Assembly (NCBI GenBank): GCA_947500035.1 | Contig: CANMQP010000007.1 | Coordinates: 186,001-250,000, forward strand | Length of the DNA: 64,000 bases | From: an uncultured Kiloniellaceae bacterium | Lineage (GTDB): Bacteria; Pseudomonadota; Alphaproteobacteria; Kiloniellales; Kiloniellaceae | Direction of reading: 5' to 3' | Shown: piece by piece, positions 20,882 to 29,856 of the stretch | How positions within the stretch are numbered: position 1 is the first letter of the stretch | How the letters are laid out: each line of letters begins with the position of its first letter | The notes under the pieces: generated by a model | Databases searched by the model: none | Told to the model about the DNA's origin: nothing | What the model saw: the letters and a program-made list of their open reading frames with translations, nothing else | Translations under genes and position numbers: made by a program

Positions 20882-21145
20882 GTGTGGTGGAACTGAAATT
20901 CGTATCATTTATGATCGCTTTTGCGGTTTTCTGAGCAGGAAGCGTCGCGCTGGCGATGCCGAAGCATCGGCGAGCGGCGGTGACGCCCTTCAGAGAACCG
21001 CAAAAGCGACCTTTCCTGCGCCTTTGCAAGTCCCACGGATGTCGTTGCGAGCGCTTTGTGATCCCCCACATCACAGCAGCCGTCGCGCCTAACCGTGTAA
21101 CACGCAAAGACGTCATAAATGATACGAATTTCAGTTCCACCACAC
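20882..21145. repeat. 264-bp element bounded by 33-bp perfect inverted repeats
   Basis: Positions 20882-20914 and 21113-21145 are exact reverse complements over 33 bases. Inside, 20916-20934 and 20990-21008 form a second inverted pair (18 of 19 bases match). The whole unit could fold into a long cruciform. It lies between the divergent xseA and purD genes and ends 18 bases before the purD start. No transposase is encoded and I see no target duplication. It looks like a MITE-like or dispersed palindromic repeat. Confidence 0.8.
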
Positions 21146-21163
21146 GAGAAGAAAGTTTTTTCA

Positions 21164-22441
21164 ATGAAGGTTCTTGTAATCGGTTCGGGCGGGCGCGAGC
21201 ACGCACTTTGTTGGTCTCTTGCGAAGTCTCCGCTCTGCAGCGAGTTGTATTGCGCACCGGGCAATGCGGGCATCGCATCGCTTGCGACCTGCGTCGCCAT
21301 CGGCGCCGAGGACGTAGAGGCTATCGCCAATTATTGTGGCGAAAACAAGATCGATTTCGTCGTTGTCGGCCCCGAAGGCCCCCTGGTTCTGGGATTGGTC
21401 GACCGCCTGACCGCCCTCGGCATCAAATCTTTTGGCCCCTCCGCCGCAGCAGCCGCGCTTGAGGGCTCCAAGGGCTTCATGAAGGACATCTGCGCAAAGT
21501 ACGACGTGCCCACGGCCGCCTACGGCCGCTTTCGCGATACGGAGTCGGCCAAGGCCTTCATCCGGCAACAAGGCGCACCGATCGTGGTCAAGACCGACGG
21601 TCTGGCCGCCGGCAAGGGTGTGATTATCGCCGAGACGATCGCGCAAGCCGAGCAGGCCGTCGATGCGGCCATGACCGACGCGGTCTTTGGCGACGCAGGC
21701 GCGGAACTGGTGATCGAAGAATTCATGACAGGTGAAGAAGCCAGCTTTTTCGTGCTGACCGACGGACTTTCGGTGCTTTCTCTTCTCTCCGCGCAGGATC
21801 ACAAGCGTGTCGGAGACGGCGATACCGGGCTCAACACCGGCGGCATGGGCGCTTATGCCCCCGCGCCGGTCCTGACGCCGGATCTGGAAAAGCAGGTCCT
21901 GGCCGAGATCATAAAACCGACGATTGACGGTCTGCGCGCGGAAGGAAAACCCTACACCGGGGTGCTCTATGCCGGCTTGATGCTGACCCCGGACGGACCG
22001 AAGCTGATTGAATACAATGTGCGGTTCGGCGACCCGGAGTGCCAGGTGCTGATGCTGCTGCTGGACTCCGATATCCTGCCCGCGCTGATCGCAACGCATG
22101 ACGGCACCCTGGAACAGGCGGAGCTGCAATGGCATCAGGAAACGGCCCTGACCGTCGTCATGGCCGCCCAGGGTTACCCCGGCAGTTACAGCAAGGGCGA
22201 CGAAATCCGTGGTCTGACCGAGGCCGGAGCGGAAGAGGGCGTGGTTGTGTTCCATGCCGGCACCAAGGCCGGTGAGGCCGGTGAAGTCCTCGCCAACGGC
22301 GGACGTGTCCTCAACGTTACGGCCAAGGCGCCAGATATCGCAAAGGCGCAGGCACGCGCCTATGCGGCAGTCGACCGTTTGGACTGGCCAGGCGGTTTCT
22401 GCCGCCGAGACATCGGCTGGCGGGCCATCAAGCGGGCGTAA
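21164..22441 (+). CDS. purD: phosphoribosylamine-glycine ligase
   Basis: PurD makes glycinamide ribonucleotide, the second step of purine synthesis. The 425-residue ATP-grasp enzyme starts [19 protein letters not shown], with [44 protein letters not shown] and [14 protein letters not shown] in order. The ATG at 21164 is chosen because this is the conserved start; the frame is open 15 codons further back, into the inverted-repeat element, but that part is not conserved. The promoter must lie in or next to that element. Confidence 0.95.
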   Translation: MKVLVIGSGGREHALCWSLAKSPLCSELYCAPGNAGIASLATCVAIGAEDVEAIANYCGENKIDFVVVGPEGPLVLGLVDRLTALGIKSFGPSAAAAALEGSKGFMKDICAKYDVPTAAYGRFRDTESAKAFIRQQGAPIVVKTDGLAAGKGVIIAETIAQAEQAVDAAMTDAVFGDAGAELVIEEFMTGEEASFFVLTDGLSVLSLLSAQDHKRVGDGDTGLNTGGMGAYAPAPVLTPDLEKQVLAEIIKPTIDGLRAEGKPYTGVLYAGLMLTPDGPKLIEYNVRFGDPECQVLMLLLDSDILPALIATHDGTLEQAELQWHQETALTVVMAAQGYPGSYSKGDEIRGLTEAGAEEGVVVFHAGTKAGEAGEVLANGGRVLNVTAKAPDIAKAQARAYAAVDRLDWPGGFCRRDIGWRAIKRA

Positions 22442-22453
22442 ACTGCGCCTGAG

Positions 22454-22873
22454 TTAAGGCTTGTTCGGATGACGGAACCGGTCTCTCGGGATTTCGGCAA
22501 TCGCGGTGATCTCCACCATGAGTCTCGGGTCGTAGAGCCGCGAGACCTCGACGGTCGTCGTCACCGGGTAGGGTTCGGCGAAGTATTGCTTCCGCACCGC
22601 GCCCGAGGCCATGAAGGCCTCGATATCCGTCACGTACTGCGTGAGTGAGACAATATCGGCCATGGTACCGCCGACATGGGTAAGCACCGCCGAAATGTTA
22701 CTCAGGGTTTGCCCGACCTGGGCCTGCATATCGCCCTGTCCGACGACTTCGCCGGCGGGATTCAGCGACACCTGACCTTTCAGATAAAGCGTCTGCCCCT
22801 CGCCCTGGACAACGCCCATGGAAAAAGCACCGAAGGGTGCCCAGACATTCGGTGGATTGAAGCTTTCGATCAT
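22454..22873 (-). CDS. RidA family protein
   Basis: A 139-residue YjgF/YER057c/UK114 family protein. The N-terminal INPPNVWAPFG-like segment, VGQGDMQAQVGQTLSNISAVL and TTVEVSRLYDPRLMVEITAIA are typical. RidA proteins hydrolyse reactive enamine/imine intermediates; the Arg of SRLYDP aligns approximately with the usual active-site region, but subgroup cannot be told. It lies between purD (convergent) and tadA. Confidence 0.88.
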   Translation of the reverse strand: MIESFNPPNVWAPFGAFSMGVVQGEGQTLYLKGQVSLNPAGEVVGQGDMQAQVGQTLSNISAVLTHVGGTMADIVSLTQYVTDIEAFMASGAVRKQYFAEPYPVTTTVEVSRLYDPRLMVEITAIAEIPRDRFRHPNKP

Positions 22874-22928
22874 CGCAGCCGTTTCCTTGTTGCAAAGAAC
22901 GCTTGTCTACTCGGTCGTCTTAAAAAGG

Positions 22929-23387
22929 CTATCGCCGCGACTTGAAAAAATCGCGCAGAATCTCCGCACAGGCGGTCTCCTCCATCCCGCCTATCACTTC
23001 GGGACGGTGGTGGCAGGTCGGCTGCTCGAAGAAACGGGGACCGTGATCGACGCCGCCACCTTTCGGATCGTAAGCGCCGAAATAAACCCGGCGGAGGCGC
23101 GCAAAGGAAATCGCCGCCGCGCACATGGCACAAGGCTCCAGGGTCACGTAAAGATCGGTTTGCTCCAATCTCGTCTGCCCCAGTTTTTCAGCGGCCTCGC
23201 GAATGACAAGCAGTTCGGCGTGGGCCGTGGGGTCATGCCGGGTCTCGACCAGATTATGTCCCTCCGCAAGCAGGTCACCGCTCTTCCCGTCCACAAGTAC
23301 GGCACCGACCGGGACCTCGCCCGCCGCCGCGGCCGTACGTGCCAGAGCCAACGCCCTGCGCATGGGACTTGCCTGCTTCAGGGGCAT
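22929..23387 (-). CDS. tadA: tRNA-specific adenosine deaminase
   Basis: TadA converts A34 to inosine in tRNA-Arg(ACG). The 152-residue zinc deaminase shows the catalytic HAELLVI motif (His and Glu) and the zinc PCAMCAAAI motif, with GAYDPKGGGVDHG between active-site strands and a C-terminal Arg/Lys-rich helix. Same strand as the ArsR-type gene, 42 bases downstream of it. Confidence 0.92.
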   Translation of the reverse strand: MPLKQASPMRRALALARTAAAAGEVPVGAVLVDGKSGDLLAEGHNLVETRHDPTAHAELLVIREAAEKLGQTRLEQTDLYVTLEPCAMCAAAISFARLRRVYFGAYDPKGGGVDHGPRFFEQPTCHHRPEVIGGMEETACAEILRDFFKSRR

Positions 23388-23428
23388 GTCACGGACCTAT
23401 CGCTTTTCAAACCGCGCGTCCAAGACTG

Positions 23429-23821
23429 TCACGTCCCGCCATCGCGGCGCTTCATGGCTTTCGGCTTCGAACCCGCCTGCTCGGCCCGCATCTGAATTTG
23501 CCGGGCGCGATCGAGATAACCTGCAAGCTGCCCAAACTGCTGCTCCCAGAACTTACGGTGCTTGCCGATCCACTTATCGACGGACATCAGAGGTTCCGGC
23601 TGCAGGCTGCAGCGCCGCCACTGCGCATCGGTTTCGCGCCGGACCAGACCGGCCTTTTCGAGCACCTTCAGATGCCGGGAAATAGCCGGCGCCGAAATAT
23701 CGAAAGGGGCTGCGAGTTCACCCACGGGCGCTTTACCTTTGGCCAGGCGTTCCAGAATAGCCCGCCGCGTCGGGTCTGCCAGGGCTGCAAAGGTCTGACT
23801 CAAAGGATCTGTCGATGGCAT
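23429..23821 (-). CDS. ArsR-family winged-helix repressor
   Basis: A 130-residue regulator: FAALADPTRRAILERLAKG and the recognition helix in ISAPAISRHLKVLEKAGLVRR are standard ArsR/SmtB features. No Cys metal-site pattern is visible, so it probably belongs to the non-metal group that often controls a neighbouring SRPBCC or metabolic gene. A clear promoter with an adjacent 12-bp palindrome lies upstream (23840-23882), suggesting self-repression. Confidence 0.9.
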   Translation of the reverse strand: MPSTDPLSQTFAALADPTRRAILERLAKGKAPVGELAAPFDISAPAISRHLKVLEKAGLVRRETDAQWRRCSLQPEPLMSVDKWIGKHRKFWEQQFGQLAGYLDRARQIQMRAEQAGSKPKAMKRRDGGT

Positions 23822-23839
23822 TATTTAACGCTGTCCTTA

Positions 23840-23882
23840 ATTAACGTTAATGCTAATTATAGTCTTTTCCGGGTTTGGTCAA
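23840..23882 (-). promoter_or_regulatory. promoter and probable operator of the ArsR-type gene
   Basis: On the minus strand, TTGACC (23882-23877) and TATAAT (23861-23856) are separated by 15 bases. The perfect palindrome ATTAACGTTAAT follows at 23851-23840, within the expected start region. Its position overlapping initiation is that expected for ArsR self-repression. Confidence 0.55.
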
Positions 23883-23961
23883 GATGAAGGCGCTGCACTC
23901 AGGAGCGTGAGAGGCAAAGCGCGCTATTGCTCCGGCCTGCCGGCGCGCCTACATTCGCGCC

Positions 23962-24720
23962 ATGTCCGACAATCTCTTCTCGAACCGGCCCGTCGTGGGC
24001 CTCACCCTGGATTCCGAAGACGCCGGTGGCTGGTCGAAGTTTCCCTGGTACGCGCTGCGGCAGAACTACTGCGACGCCGTCGTGAACGCGGGCGGTCTGC
24101 CGGTCGCTCTGCCCCACGAACCAGGTCTCGCCGAACACTATCTTGCGCAGCTAGACGGCCTGATCGTGACGGGCGGCGCTTTCGACGTCGACCCGGCCCT
24201 CTTCGGCGCCAACGCCCGGCATGAGACGGTGACCACCAAGACCCGGCGCACGGACTTTGAACTGGCCGTCACGCGCGGCGCTCTTGCGCGCGACATCCCG
24301 GTCCTGGGAATCTGTGGCGGCCAACAGCTCCTGAACGTGGTTCTGGGCGGTACGCTCATCCAGCACATTCCGGATGAGATCGCGGAACCTCTCGCCCACG
24401 AACAACCTAATCCGCGCGATGAGGCCGGGCATGAGGTGACACTGCTTGACGGCAGCCTCCTGCACCAGATCTGCCAGACCAGGATCCTCGCGGTGAACTC
24501 GGCGCACCATCAGGCCGTGAAGTCGGTTGGCCCGGAGGTCATCGTCAATGCAACGGCCAGTGACGGTCTGATCGAGGGCATCGAAGCACCGGCTTATCGT
24601 TTCTGTCTCGGGGTGCAGTGGCATCCGGAGTTCTCGATTTCCGCAGGCGACGACGCAATCCTGAAGGCCTTTATCAGCGCCAGCCGTGCGCGAGACGAAA
24701 GATACGCAATTCATGCCTAG
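23962..24720 (+). CDS. class I glutamine amidotransferase-like hydrolase (peptidase C26, PuuD type)
   Basis: A 252-residue C26 protein related to gamma-glutamyl-GABA hydrolases. The nucleophile elbow GICGGQQLLN carries the Cys, and the His-Glu of the triad is in GVQWHPEF. LDGLIVTGGAFDVDP and VNSAHHQAV are also typical. These enzymes cut gamma-glutamyl amides, as in putrescine breakdown; the exact substrate is unknown. The stop overlaps the start of the pseudouridine synthase gene. Confidence 0.88.
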   Translation: MSDNLFSNRPVVGLTLDSEDAGGWSKFPWYALRQNYCDAVVNAGGLPVALPHEPGLAEHYLAQLDGLIVTGGAFDVDPALFGANARHETVTTKTRRTDFELAVTRGALARDIPVLGICGGQQLLNVVLGGTLIQHIPDEIAEPLAHEQPNPRDEAGHEVTLLDGSLLHQICQTRILAVNSAHHQAVKSVGPEVIVNATASDGLIEGIEAPAYRFCLGVQWHPEFSISAGDDAILKAFISASRARDERYAIHA

Positions 24721-25948
24721 CAAGAAACCAGGGGCTCGCAAGAAACCAACTCCAGGTGCGAAGTCCGGAACCGTACGCCCCAGCAAAACAAGTACGTACA
24801 AGAAAACTGCGCGCCCGCAAAACGCTGTTGCCAAAGCACCAAAGGACGACCAGCCCAGCGCCACCAAATCGCCAAAAGGCGAGCGCATCGCGAAGATCAT
24901 CGCGCGCGCCGGGCTCTGTTCCCGCCGGGATGCGGAACGCTGGATTGCCGAGGGACGGGTGAAGCTCGACGGCAGAACACTCGATACCGCCGCCGTCGTC
25001 GTCACTCCGGATCAATCGATCGTCGTTGACGGCCAGCCCCTGCCCGCCCCGGAGCAGACCCGCGTCTGGCGCTTTCATAAACCCAAGGGCGTGATGACCA
25101 CGCGCAAAGATCCGGAAGGCCGGCCAACGGTCTTCGACGGCCTGCCGCGCGATCTGCCACGCCTGGAGCCTGTCGGCCGTCTTGACTACAACTCGGAAGG
25201 CCTGCTGCTCTTCACCAACGATGGTGAACTCAAGCGTAAACTCGAACTGCCTTCCACCGGCTGGTCCCGCCGCTACCGGGTGCGGGTCCATGGCCGGGTC
25301 GATCCCGCTCAGATCAAGGCGCTGGAAAACGGCATCACGATCGAGGGCGTCAATTACGGCCCGATTCAAGCCCAGCTCGAGCATCAGGCGGCCAGCAACG
25401 CCTGGCTTGCCATGACCCTGCGCGAGGGAAAGAACCGGGAAATCCGAAGGATCTGCGAACACCTGGGCCTGACCGTCAACCGCCTGATCCGGGTCTCTTA
25501 CGGCCCCTTTCAGCTGGGCGATCTGGAACCGGGCAAGATTGAAAGCATCCCGTCTCGCATTCTGCGCGACCAGCTGGGTGTCGAGAGCAGGGACTCCGAA
25601 CCTGCATCCGCGGCGCCGGACAGGAAGCCGGCCCGCACGACCAGGCCTGCCCGCAGCAAGGTAGAGGCTGGACCGAAAGGCAAAGCGGGCGGCCAAAAAC
25701 CAGGCACCACGAAAACGGGTCCGGGGCGAACAAGAGCCGGCCGACCCGCGGCAAAATCAAAACCGCACCCGCCCAAAGGCGCGACAGATCTCACCGATGT
25801 CACGGCCAGGAAAACGAAGAGCGGTGGGCGCAAAAGCGGCGCGAACAGCCGCAAGCTGAGCAGCAAAGCGGCCACGCGCACGTCAAAAACGCCTGCGGCA
25901 CCAGCGAAGCGGGGAGGCAAAAATGCGAATCGTCGGCGGACGACATAG
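24713..25948 (+). CDS. 23S rRNA pseudouridine synthase, RluB/RsuA type
   Basis: A 411-residue protein: a basic disordered N-terminus (residues 1-55), an S4 RNA-binding domain (RIAKIIARAGLCSRRDAER), the synthase domain with the catalytic Asp in PVGRLDYNSEGLLLFTNDGE, REGKNREIRRICEHL, and a long Lys/Arg/Pro/Ala-rich C-terminal tail from about residue 290. It belongs to the RluB/RluE/RluF/RsuA family; RluB is most likely. ATG 24713 overlaps the previous stop. The tail overlaps the start of rsmD by 26 bases. Confidence 0.9.
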   Translation: MPSKKPGARKKPTPGAKSGTVRPSKTSTYKKTARPQNAVAKAPKDDQPSATKSPKGERIAKIIARAGLCSRRDAERWIAEGRVKLDGRTLDTAAVVVTPDQSIVVDGQPLPAPEQTRVWRFHKPKGVMTTRKDPEGRPTVFDGLPRDLPRLEPVGRLDYNSEGLLLFTNDGELKRKLELPSTGWSRRYRVRVHGRVDPAQIKALENGITIEGVNYGPIQAQLEHQAASNAWLAMTLREGKNREIRRICEHLGLTVNRLIRVSYGPFQLGDLEPGKIESIPSRILRDQLGVESRDSEPASAAPDRKPARTTRPARSKVEAGPKGKAGGQKPGTTKTGPGRTRAGRPAAKSKPHPPKGATDLTDVTARKTKSGGRKSGANSRKLSSKAATRTSKTPAAPAKRGGKNANRRRTT

Positions 25949-26483
25949 GGGACGGCCCATCGATGCACCGGACGGTCTTACCGTCCGGCCGACTGCGGAC
26001 CGCACCCGGGAATCCATGTTCAACATTCTCTGCCAGGGCAAACTCGCCGAAGAGGGCAATCCGCTGATCGACGCGCAGGTGCTGGATGCCTTCGCGGGCA
26101 CCGGGGCGCTGGGGCTCGAGGCGCTGTCCCGCGGCGCTGCCAAAGTCACCTTCCTGGAAAACCTCGCGGCTTCGCTCACCGCCTGCCGCGCGAACGTAAA
26201 ATCACTGGGTGAGGAAAACGCCAGCGACGTCTTGCAAGCCGATGTGTTGCGCCCGCCACCCGCACGCGAAGCCTGCTCGATCATCCTGATGGATCCGCCC
26301 TACAATCAGGACCTGCCGCGCCCGGCGATCCTGGCCCTGGACGCTGCCGGCTGGATCGCGCCTGCAGCGCTCGTGGTCGTCGAATTGATGGCGCAGGAGT
26401 CCTTCGAAGTGCCAGAGGGCTTCGAAGAATTGGACAATCGAAAGTACGGAAAAGCCCGCTTGATCTTTCTGCGCAGGCTATAG
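25923..26483 (+). CDS. rsmD: 16S rRNA (guanine-966-N2)-methyltransferase
   Basis: RsmD methylates G966 of 16S rRNA in the small subunit. The 186-residue protein starts MRIVGGRHRGRPIDAPDG, followed by RPTADRTRESMFNIL, the SAM loop VLDAFAGTGALGLEALSRGA and the catalytic motif IILMDPPYNQ. It overlaps the end of the RluB-type gene, so both rRNA modification enzymes are co-expressed. Confidence 0.95.
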   Translation: MRIVGGRHRGRPIDAPDGLTVRPTADRTRESMFNILCQGKLAEEGNPLIDAQVLDAFAGTGALGLEALSRGAAKVTFLENLAASLTACRANVKSLGEENASDVLQADVLRPPPAREACSIILMDPPYNQDLPRPAILALDAAGWIAPAALVVVELMAQESFEVPEGFEELDNRKYGKARLIFLRRL

Positions 26484-26496
26484 GGCCGAGTGCACT

Positions 26497-27744
26497 TCAA
26501 AGACTGTCATCTGCCGCCTGCACGCGCCGCCGTAAATTCTCCGCCAGAAAGAACACCAGCGCCATAAAGCAGGCACCGGCGATATAGGGCCAGTCGGGTC
26601 CAATCTTCTGAAACAGGAATCCGGCCCAGAGCGGACCGACCACACGGGCGAGGCTGCTGGCCGCCTGCCCCATCCCCAGCGCCACACCGGCAATCTCGGG
26701 CCGGCTGAGCTGGGTGATCAGGCTTTGGATCGAGGGGTTGCCCAGACCGAAGCCCGCCGCAAGGCATGCAATGGCCAGTAAAACCTGGGTCACAGTCGTC
26801 GCACTGGGCACCAGGGACATGCCCACGCCCAGCAATATCGCCGAGAAGACGATCAGCCGAGCTTCGCCGAATCGCCGGGTCAGCGGGCCGAGTAATCCGG
26901 CCTGGAAGATCACCGCAACCACGCCCGCGAAAGCAAAGAGGTATCCGACCTCCCGCGCTTCCCAACCGAAGGCAACATCGGCCCAAAGCGCCAGGGTCGA
27001 CTCCATATGGGCGAAGACAAAGCCGACCAAGAAGAGAATGACCGTCACCAGCGCGAGGTTCGGATAGTGCAGCGCACGCAGCGACGCTATGATCCGGTCC
27101 GCCAGCGACCGGCCCAGCGCGGACTTACGCGCCGCATCGGCGGCGGCCACGCGTTCTGCCTTGGAGCTGATCTTGTGGGATTCGGGCAGGAAAAACAGCG
27201 CAAAAAAGAAGGCCGTCATGGAAAAACTCGCTGCAAGAAGCGGCGGAAAAAAGTAATCCGGGCCGGTGGCAGCTTCATCGAACAGCATGGCCGTGACATT
27301 CAGCTCTGACAGATACCCGCCGAAGCTCGCGCCGACAATGAAGCTCATGGCGAAAGCAGCGCCCAGGATCCCCATGCCTCTCGCCCGGCGCTCAGGCGTC
27401 GTGATGTCCGCCACGTAGGCCGGGGCCGCAGAGAGATCGCCGCTCAGCGCACCCGCCAGAGCCCGCGCTGCCACCAGAACCCAAAAGGACTGCGCAAAGG
27501 CCAGCATCAGGAACGCGGTCGTGGTGGCGGCAAAGCTGATCAACAGGACCGGTTTACGGCCCCAGCGGTCACTCGCCCGGCCCCAGAGCGGCGCCGCAAA
27601 GAGCTGCATCAGCGAATAGCTCGCGATCATCACCGTGACTTCGAGCGGCGAGGCCTCCAGGCGCAAGGCCATGAAAGTCAGCAGCGGCACGATCAGGCCG
27701 AACCCGAGCAGGTCGATAAAAATACAGGTAAAGAGACGCGCCAT
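26497..27744 (-). CDS. MFS transporter, Tet/drug-efflux type
   Basis: A 415-residue inner-membrane protein with twelve predicted helices. LFTCIFIDLLGFGLIVPLL at the start, GRASDRWGRKPVLLISF (MFS motif A, about residues 54-70) and RALAGALSGDLSAAPAYVAD are typical of the TetA-like drug:H+ antiporter branch. Substrate unknown. It begins seven bases after the mutL stop on the same strand and may be co-transcribed with it. Confidence 0.88.
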   Translation of the reverse strand: MARLFTCIFIDLLGFGLIVPLLTFMALRLEASPLEVTVMIASYSLMQLFAAPLWGRASDRWGRKPVLLISFAATTTAFLMLAFAQSFWVLVAARALAGALSGDLSAAPAYVADITTPERRARGMGILGAAFAMSFIVGASFGGYLSELNVTAMLFDEAATGPDYFFPPLLAASFSMTAFFFALFFLPESHKISSKAERVAAADAARKSALGRSLADRIIASLRALHYPNLALVTVILFLVGFVFAHMESTLALWADVAFGWEAREVGYLFAFAGVVAVIFQAGLLGPLTRRFGEARLIVFSAILLGVGMSLVPSATTVTQVLLAIACLAAGFGLGNPSIQSLITQLSRPEIAGVALGMGQAASSLARVVGPLWAGFLFQKIGPDWPYIAGACFMALVFFLAENLRRRVQAADDSL

Positions 27745-27750
27745 AAGGGA

Positions 27751-29688
27751 TTAACGGCGCCCGAAGAGTTTTTCGATGTCTGCGAGTTGCAGCTCGACAT
27801 AAGTCGGGCGGCCGTGATTGCACTGCCCGGAATGCGGCGTCGCTTCCATCTGCCGCAGCAGTGCGTTCATCTCGTCCCCGTTGAGTTTGCGGCCTGCCCG
27901 AACCGAGCCGTGGCAGGCCATGGTCCCGCAAACATGCTCCAGCTTCTCGCGCAGCGCGAGAGCTTCGCCAAGTTCCGCCAGTTCGTCGGCCAGATCCCGC
28001 AAAAGGCCCTGAACATCAACCTCGCCCAGCAGCGCCGGAACCTCCCGCACCACGACGGCACCCGGGCCGAAAGCTTCAAGATGCAGGCCGAGTTCCGCCA
28101 GTTCCTCCGCGCGCGCGGTCAGGCGCTCGACCGCCGTTTCCTCCAACTCGATCACTTCGGGAATCAGCAGCATCTGGCGCGCAACGCCGGTCTTCTCCAG
28201 CTGCTCCTTCATGCGCTCGTAAACCAGGCGCTCGTGCGCCGCATGCTGATCGACGATCACAATGCCGTTGCGGGTCTGCGCGATGACATAGGTGCCGTGA
28301 AGCTGCGCGCGCGCCGCGCCCAGCGGATAGGCTTCAAGCCCCTCCTGCTCAGTTGTGCCGGCCGTACCGCCGCCAAAGTTGGGCGCGCCATCCTGCCCCT
28401 CGTAGTCCGGCATCGCCTGCGGTGACGTATTGGCGCCGGGCGCCGCATCGAACCCGGGCAACGGGGCATGATAGCCGGAAACCGTCTCCGACATGCCTGA
28501 AGGCAAGCGGCCAGCGCCCTGCCAGTTATAATTGCCCTGGAATTGCCGTGGCGCAGTGCTGACACCGGCACCCGGTGTAAAAGATCCCAGGGCCGCCGAG
28601 GCGACCGTGGTCGAGGCCCGGTGTCCGGCGGCGGCCAGGGCATGCTTACAGGCCCCAACGATCAGACCGCGCACCAGCCCCGCCTCCCGGAAGCGCACTT
28701 CGGTCTTCGCGGGATGCACATTGACGTCAACCATCTCTGCGGGCAGGTCCACGAACAAGGCGACAAGCGGATGGCGGTCACGCGCGAGAAAATCCTGATA
28801 GGCCCCCCGGACCGCGCCATGCAGCAGCTTGTCGCGCACAGGCCGGCCATTGACGAAGAGATACTGATGCTGAGCATTTCCCCGGTTCAGGGTCGGCAGG
28901 CCGATGTAGCCGGAAAGACGCACGCCTTCGCGTTCCGCTTCGATCGGCAACGCGTTGTCGGAGAATTCATGCCCCATCACCGCCGAGAGCCGCTTCAAAC
29001 GGCTTTCGAAGAGATCTCCGCTGGCGGGTGCCAGGCGAATGATCCGGCGGTTCTCGTCAGAAAGTGTGAAGCCGATATCCGGATGCGCCATGGCGAGACG
29101 GTTGATGGCATCCTGAGCGTGGTTGATCTCGGTCCGCGCGGTCTTCAGGAACTTCAGGCGTGCCGGCGTCGCATAGAAGAGTTCCCGCACCTCAATGCGC
29201 GTGCCCGGCGCTTGCGCCGCGGGCACCGCGGGCAGAACGCTGCCGCCCTCGACGCTCAGGCTCCAACCCTCCTCGCTGCCCGGCGGGCGGCTGCTGACCG
29301 TCATGCGCGAAACGGCGCCGATCGAAGGCAGGGCCTCGCCGCGGAACCCCAGTGTCCTGATATGAACCAGATCGTCGGCGGGCAATTTCGAGGTCGCATG
29401 GCGTTCGACCGCCAGCATCAGCTCGCCCGCCGTCATGCCACAACCGTCGTCCACGACGGAGAGAAAAGCCCGGCCACCGTCGCGCATGACCACATCGATA
29501 TGGCGCGCCCCGGCATCGATGGCGTTTTCGACCAGTTCCTTGACCGCGGCCGCCGGCCGTTCGATGACCTCGCCCGCCGCGATCTGATTGACCAGCGTGT
29601 TGGGCAGGCGGCGCAACACCCGGCGCTGGAGGCTTTCCGCTGCGCTCTGGTCGGTGGTCAGATTGATGTCTTGGTCAGCTGTGGTCAT
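27751..29688 (-). CDS. mutL: DNA mismatch repair protein MutL
   Basis: MutL couples mismatch recognition by MutS to strand incision. The GHKL ATPase shows [36 protein letters not shown]-like [16 protein letters not shown] and [20 protein letters not shown]. The C-terminal dimerisation domain ([14 protein letters not shown] onward) is present, with the [11 protein letters not shown] segment near the end; a Gly/Pro-rich linker separates the two. Length 645 is normal. The divergent side is bordered by the M16 terminator. Confidence 0.95.
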   Translation of the reverse strand: MTTADQDINLTTDQSAAESLQRRVLRRLPNTLVNQIAAGEVIERPAAAVKELVENAIDAGARHIDVVMRDGGRAFLSVVDDGCGMTAGELMLAVERHATSKLPADDLVHIRTLGFRGEALPSIGAVSRMTVSSRPPGSEEGWSLSVEGGSVLPAVPAAQAPGTRIEVRELFYATPARLKFLKTARTEINHAQDAINRLAMAHPDIGFTLSDENRRIIRLAPASGDLFESRLKRLSAVMGHEFSDNALPIEAEREGVRLSGYIGLPTLNRGNAQHQYLFVNGRPVRDKLLHGAVRGAYQDFLARDRHPLVALFVDLPAEMVDVNVHPAKTEVRFREAGLVRGLIVGACKHALAAAGHRASTTVASAALGSFTPGAGVSTAPRQFQGNYNWQGAGRLPSGMSETVSGYHAPLPGFDAAPGANTSPQAMPDYEGQDGAPNFGGGTAGTTEQEGLEAYPLGAARAQLHGTYVIAQTRNGIVIVDQHAAHERLVYERMKEQLEKTGVARQMLLIPEVIELEETAVERLTARAEELAELGLHLEAFGPGAVVVREVPALLGEVDVQGLLRDLADELAELGEALALREKLEHVCGTMACHGSVRAGRKLNGDEMNALLRQMEATPHSGQCNHGRPTYVELQLADIEKLFGRR

Positions 29689-29795
29689 GTCGTCGCTTTA
29701 CGCTGGAGCGGGCGTCCGAATCGCCTTGCCGCCGGGGAACGTAAAACTAACAGGGAAGCAGGCGGCCAAAAAGCCGTTTCCTGCTCAGAAACGAT

Positions 29796-29826
29796 AAGGG
29801 CCAGCGCATTCCCAGCACTGGCCCTT
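29796..29826 (-). terminator. terminator after the M16 peptidase pair
   Basis: AAGGGCCAG/CTGGCCCTT (9 bp) around a 13-base loop lies 31 bases past the stop of the M16 gene on the minus strand. Only a weak T-rich stretch follows. Confidence 0.5.
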
Positions 29827-29856
29827 GCCGTATGGAAAGCTGTTTGCGTTAAACGA

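Noticed and set aside
20865-21278. Minus-strand frame spanning the purD inverted-repeat element
   Set aside because: The frame is made by the repeat arms and overlaps the purD start; a repeat element explains it better.
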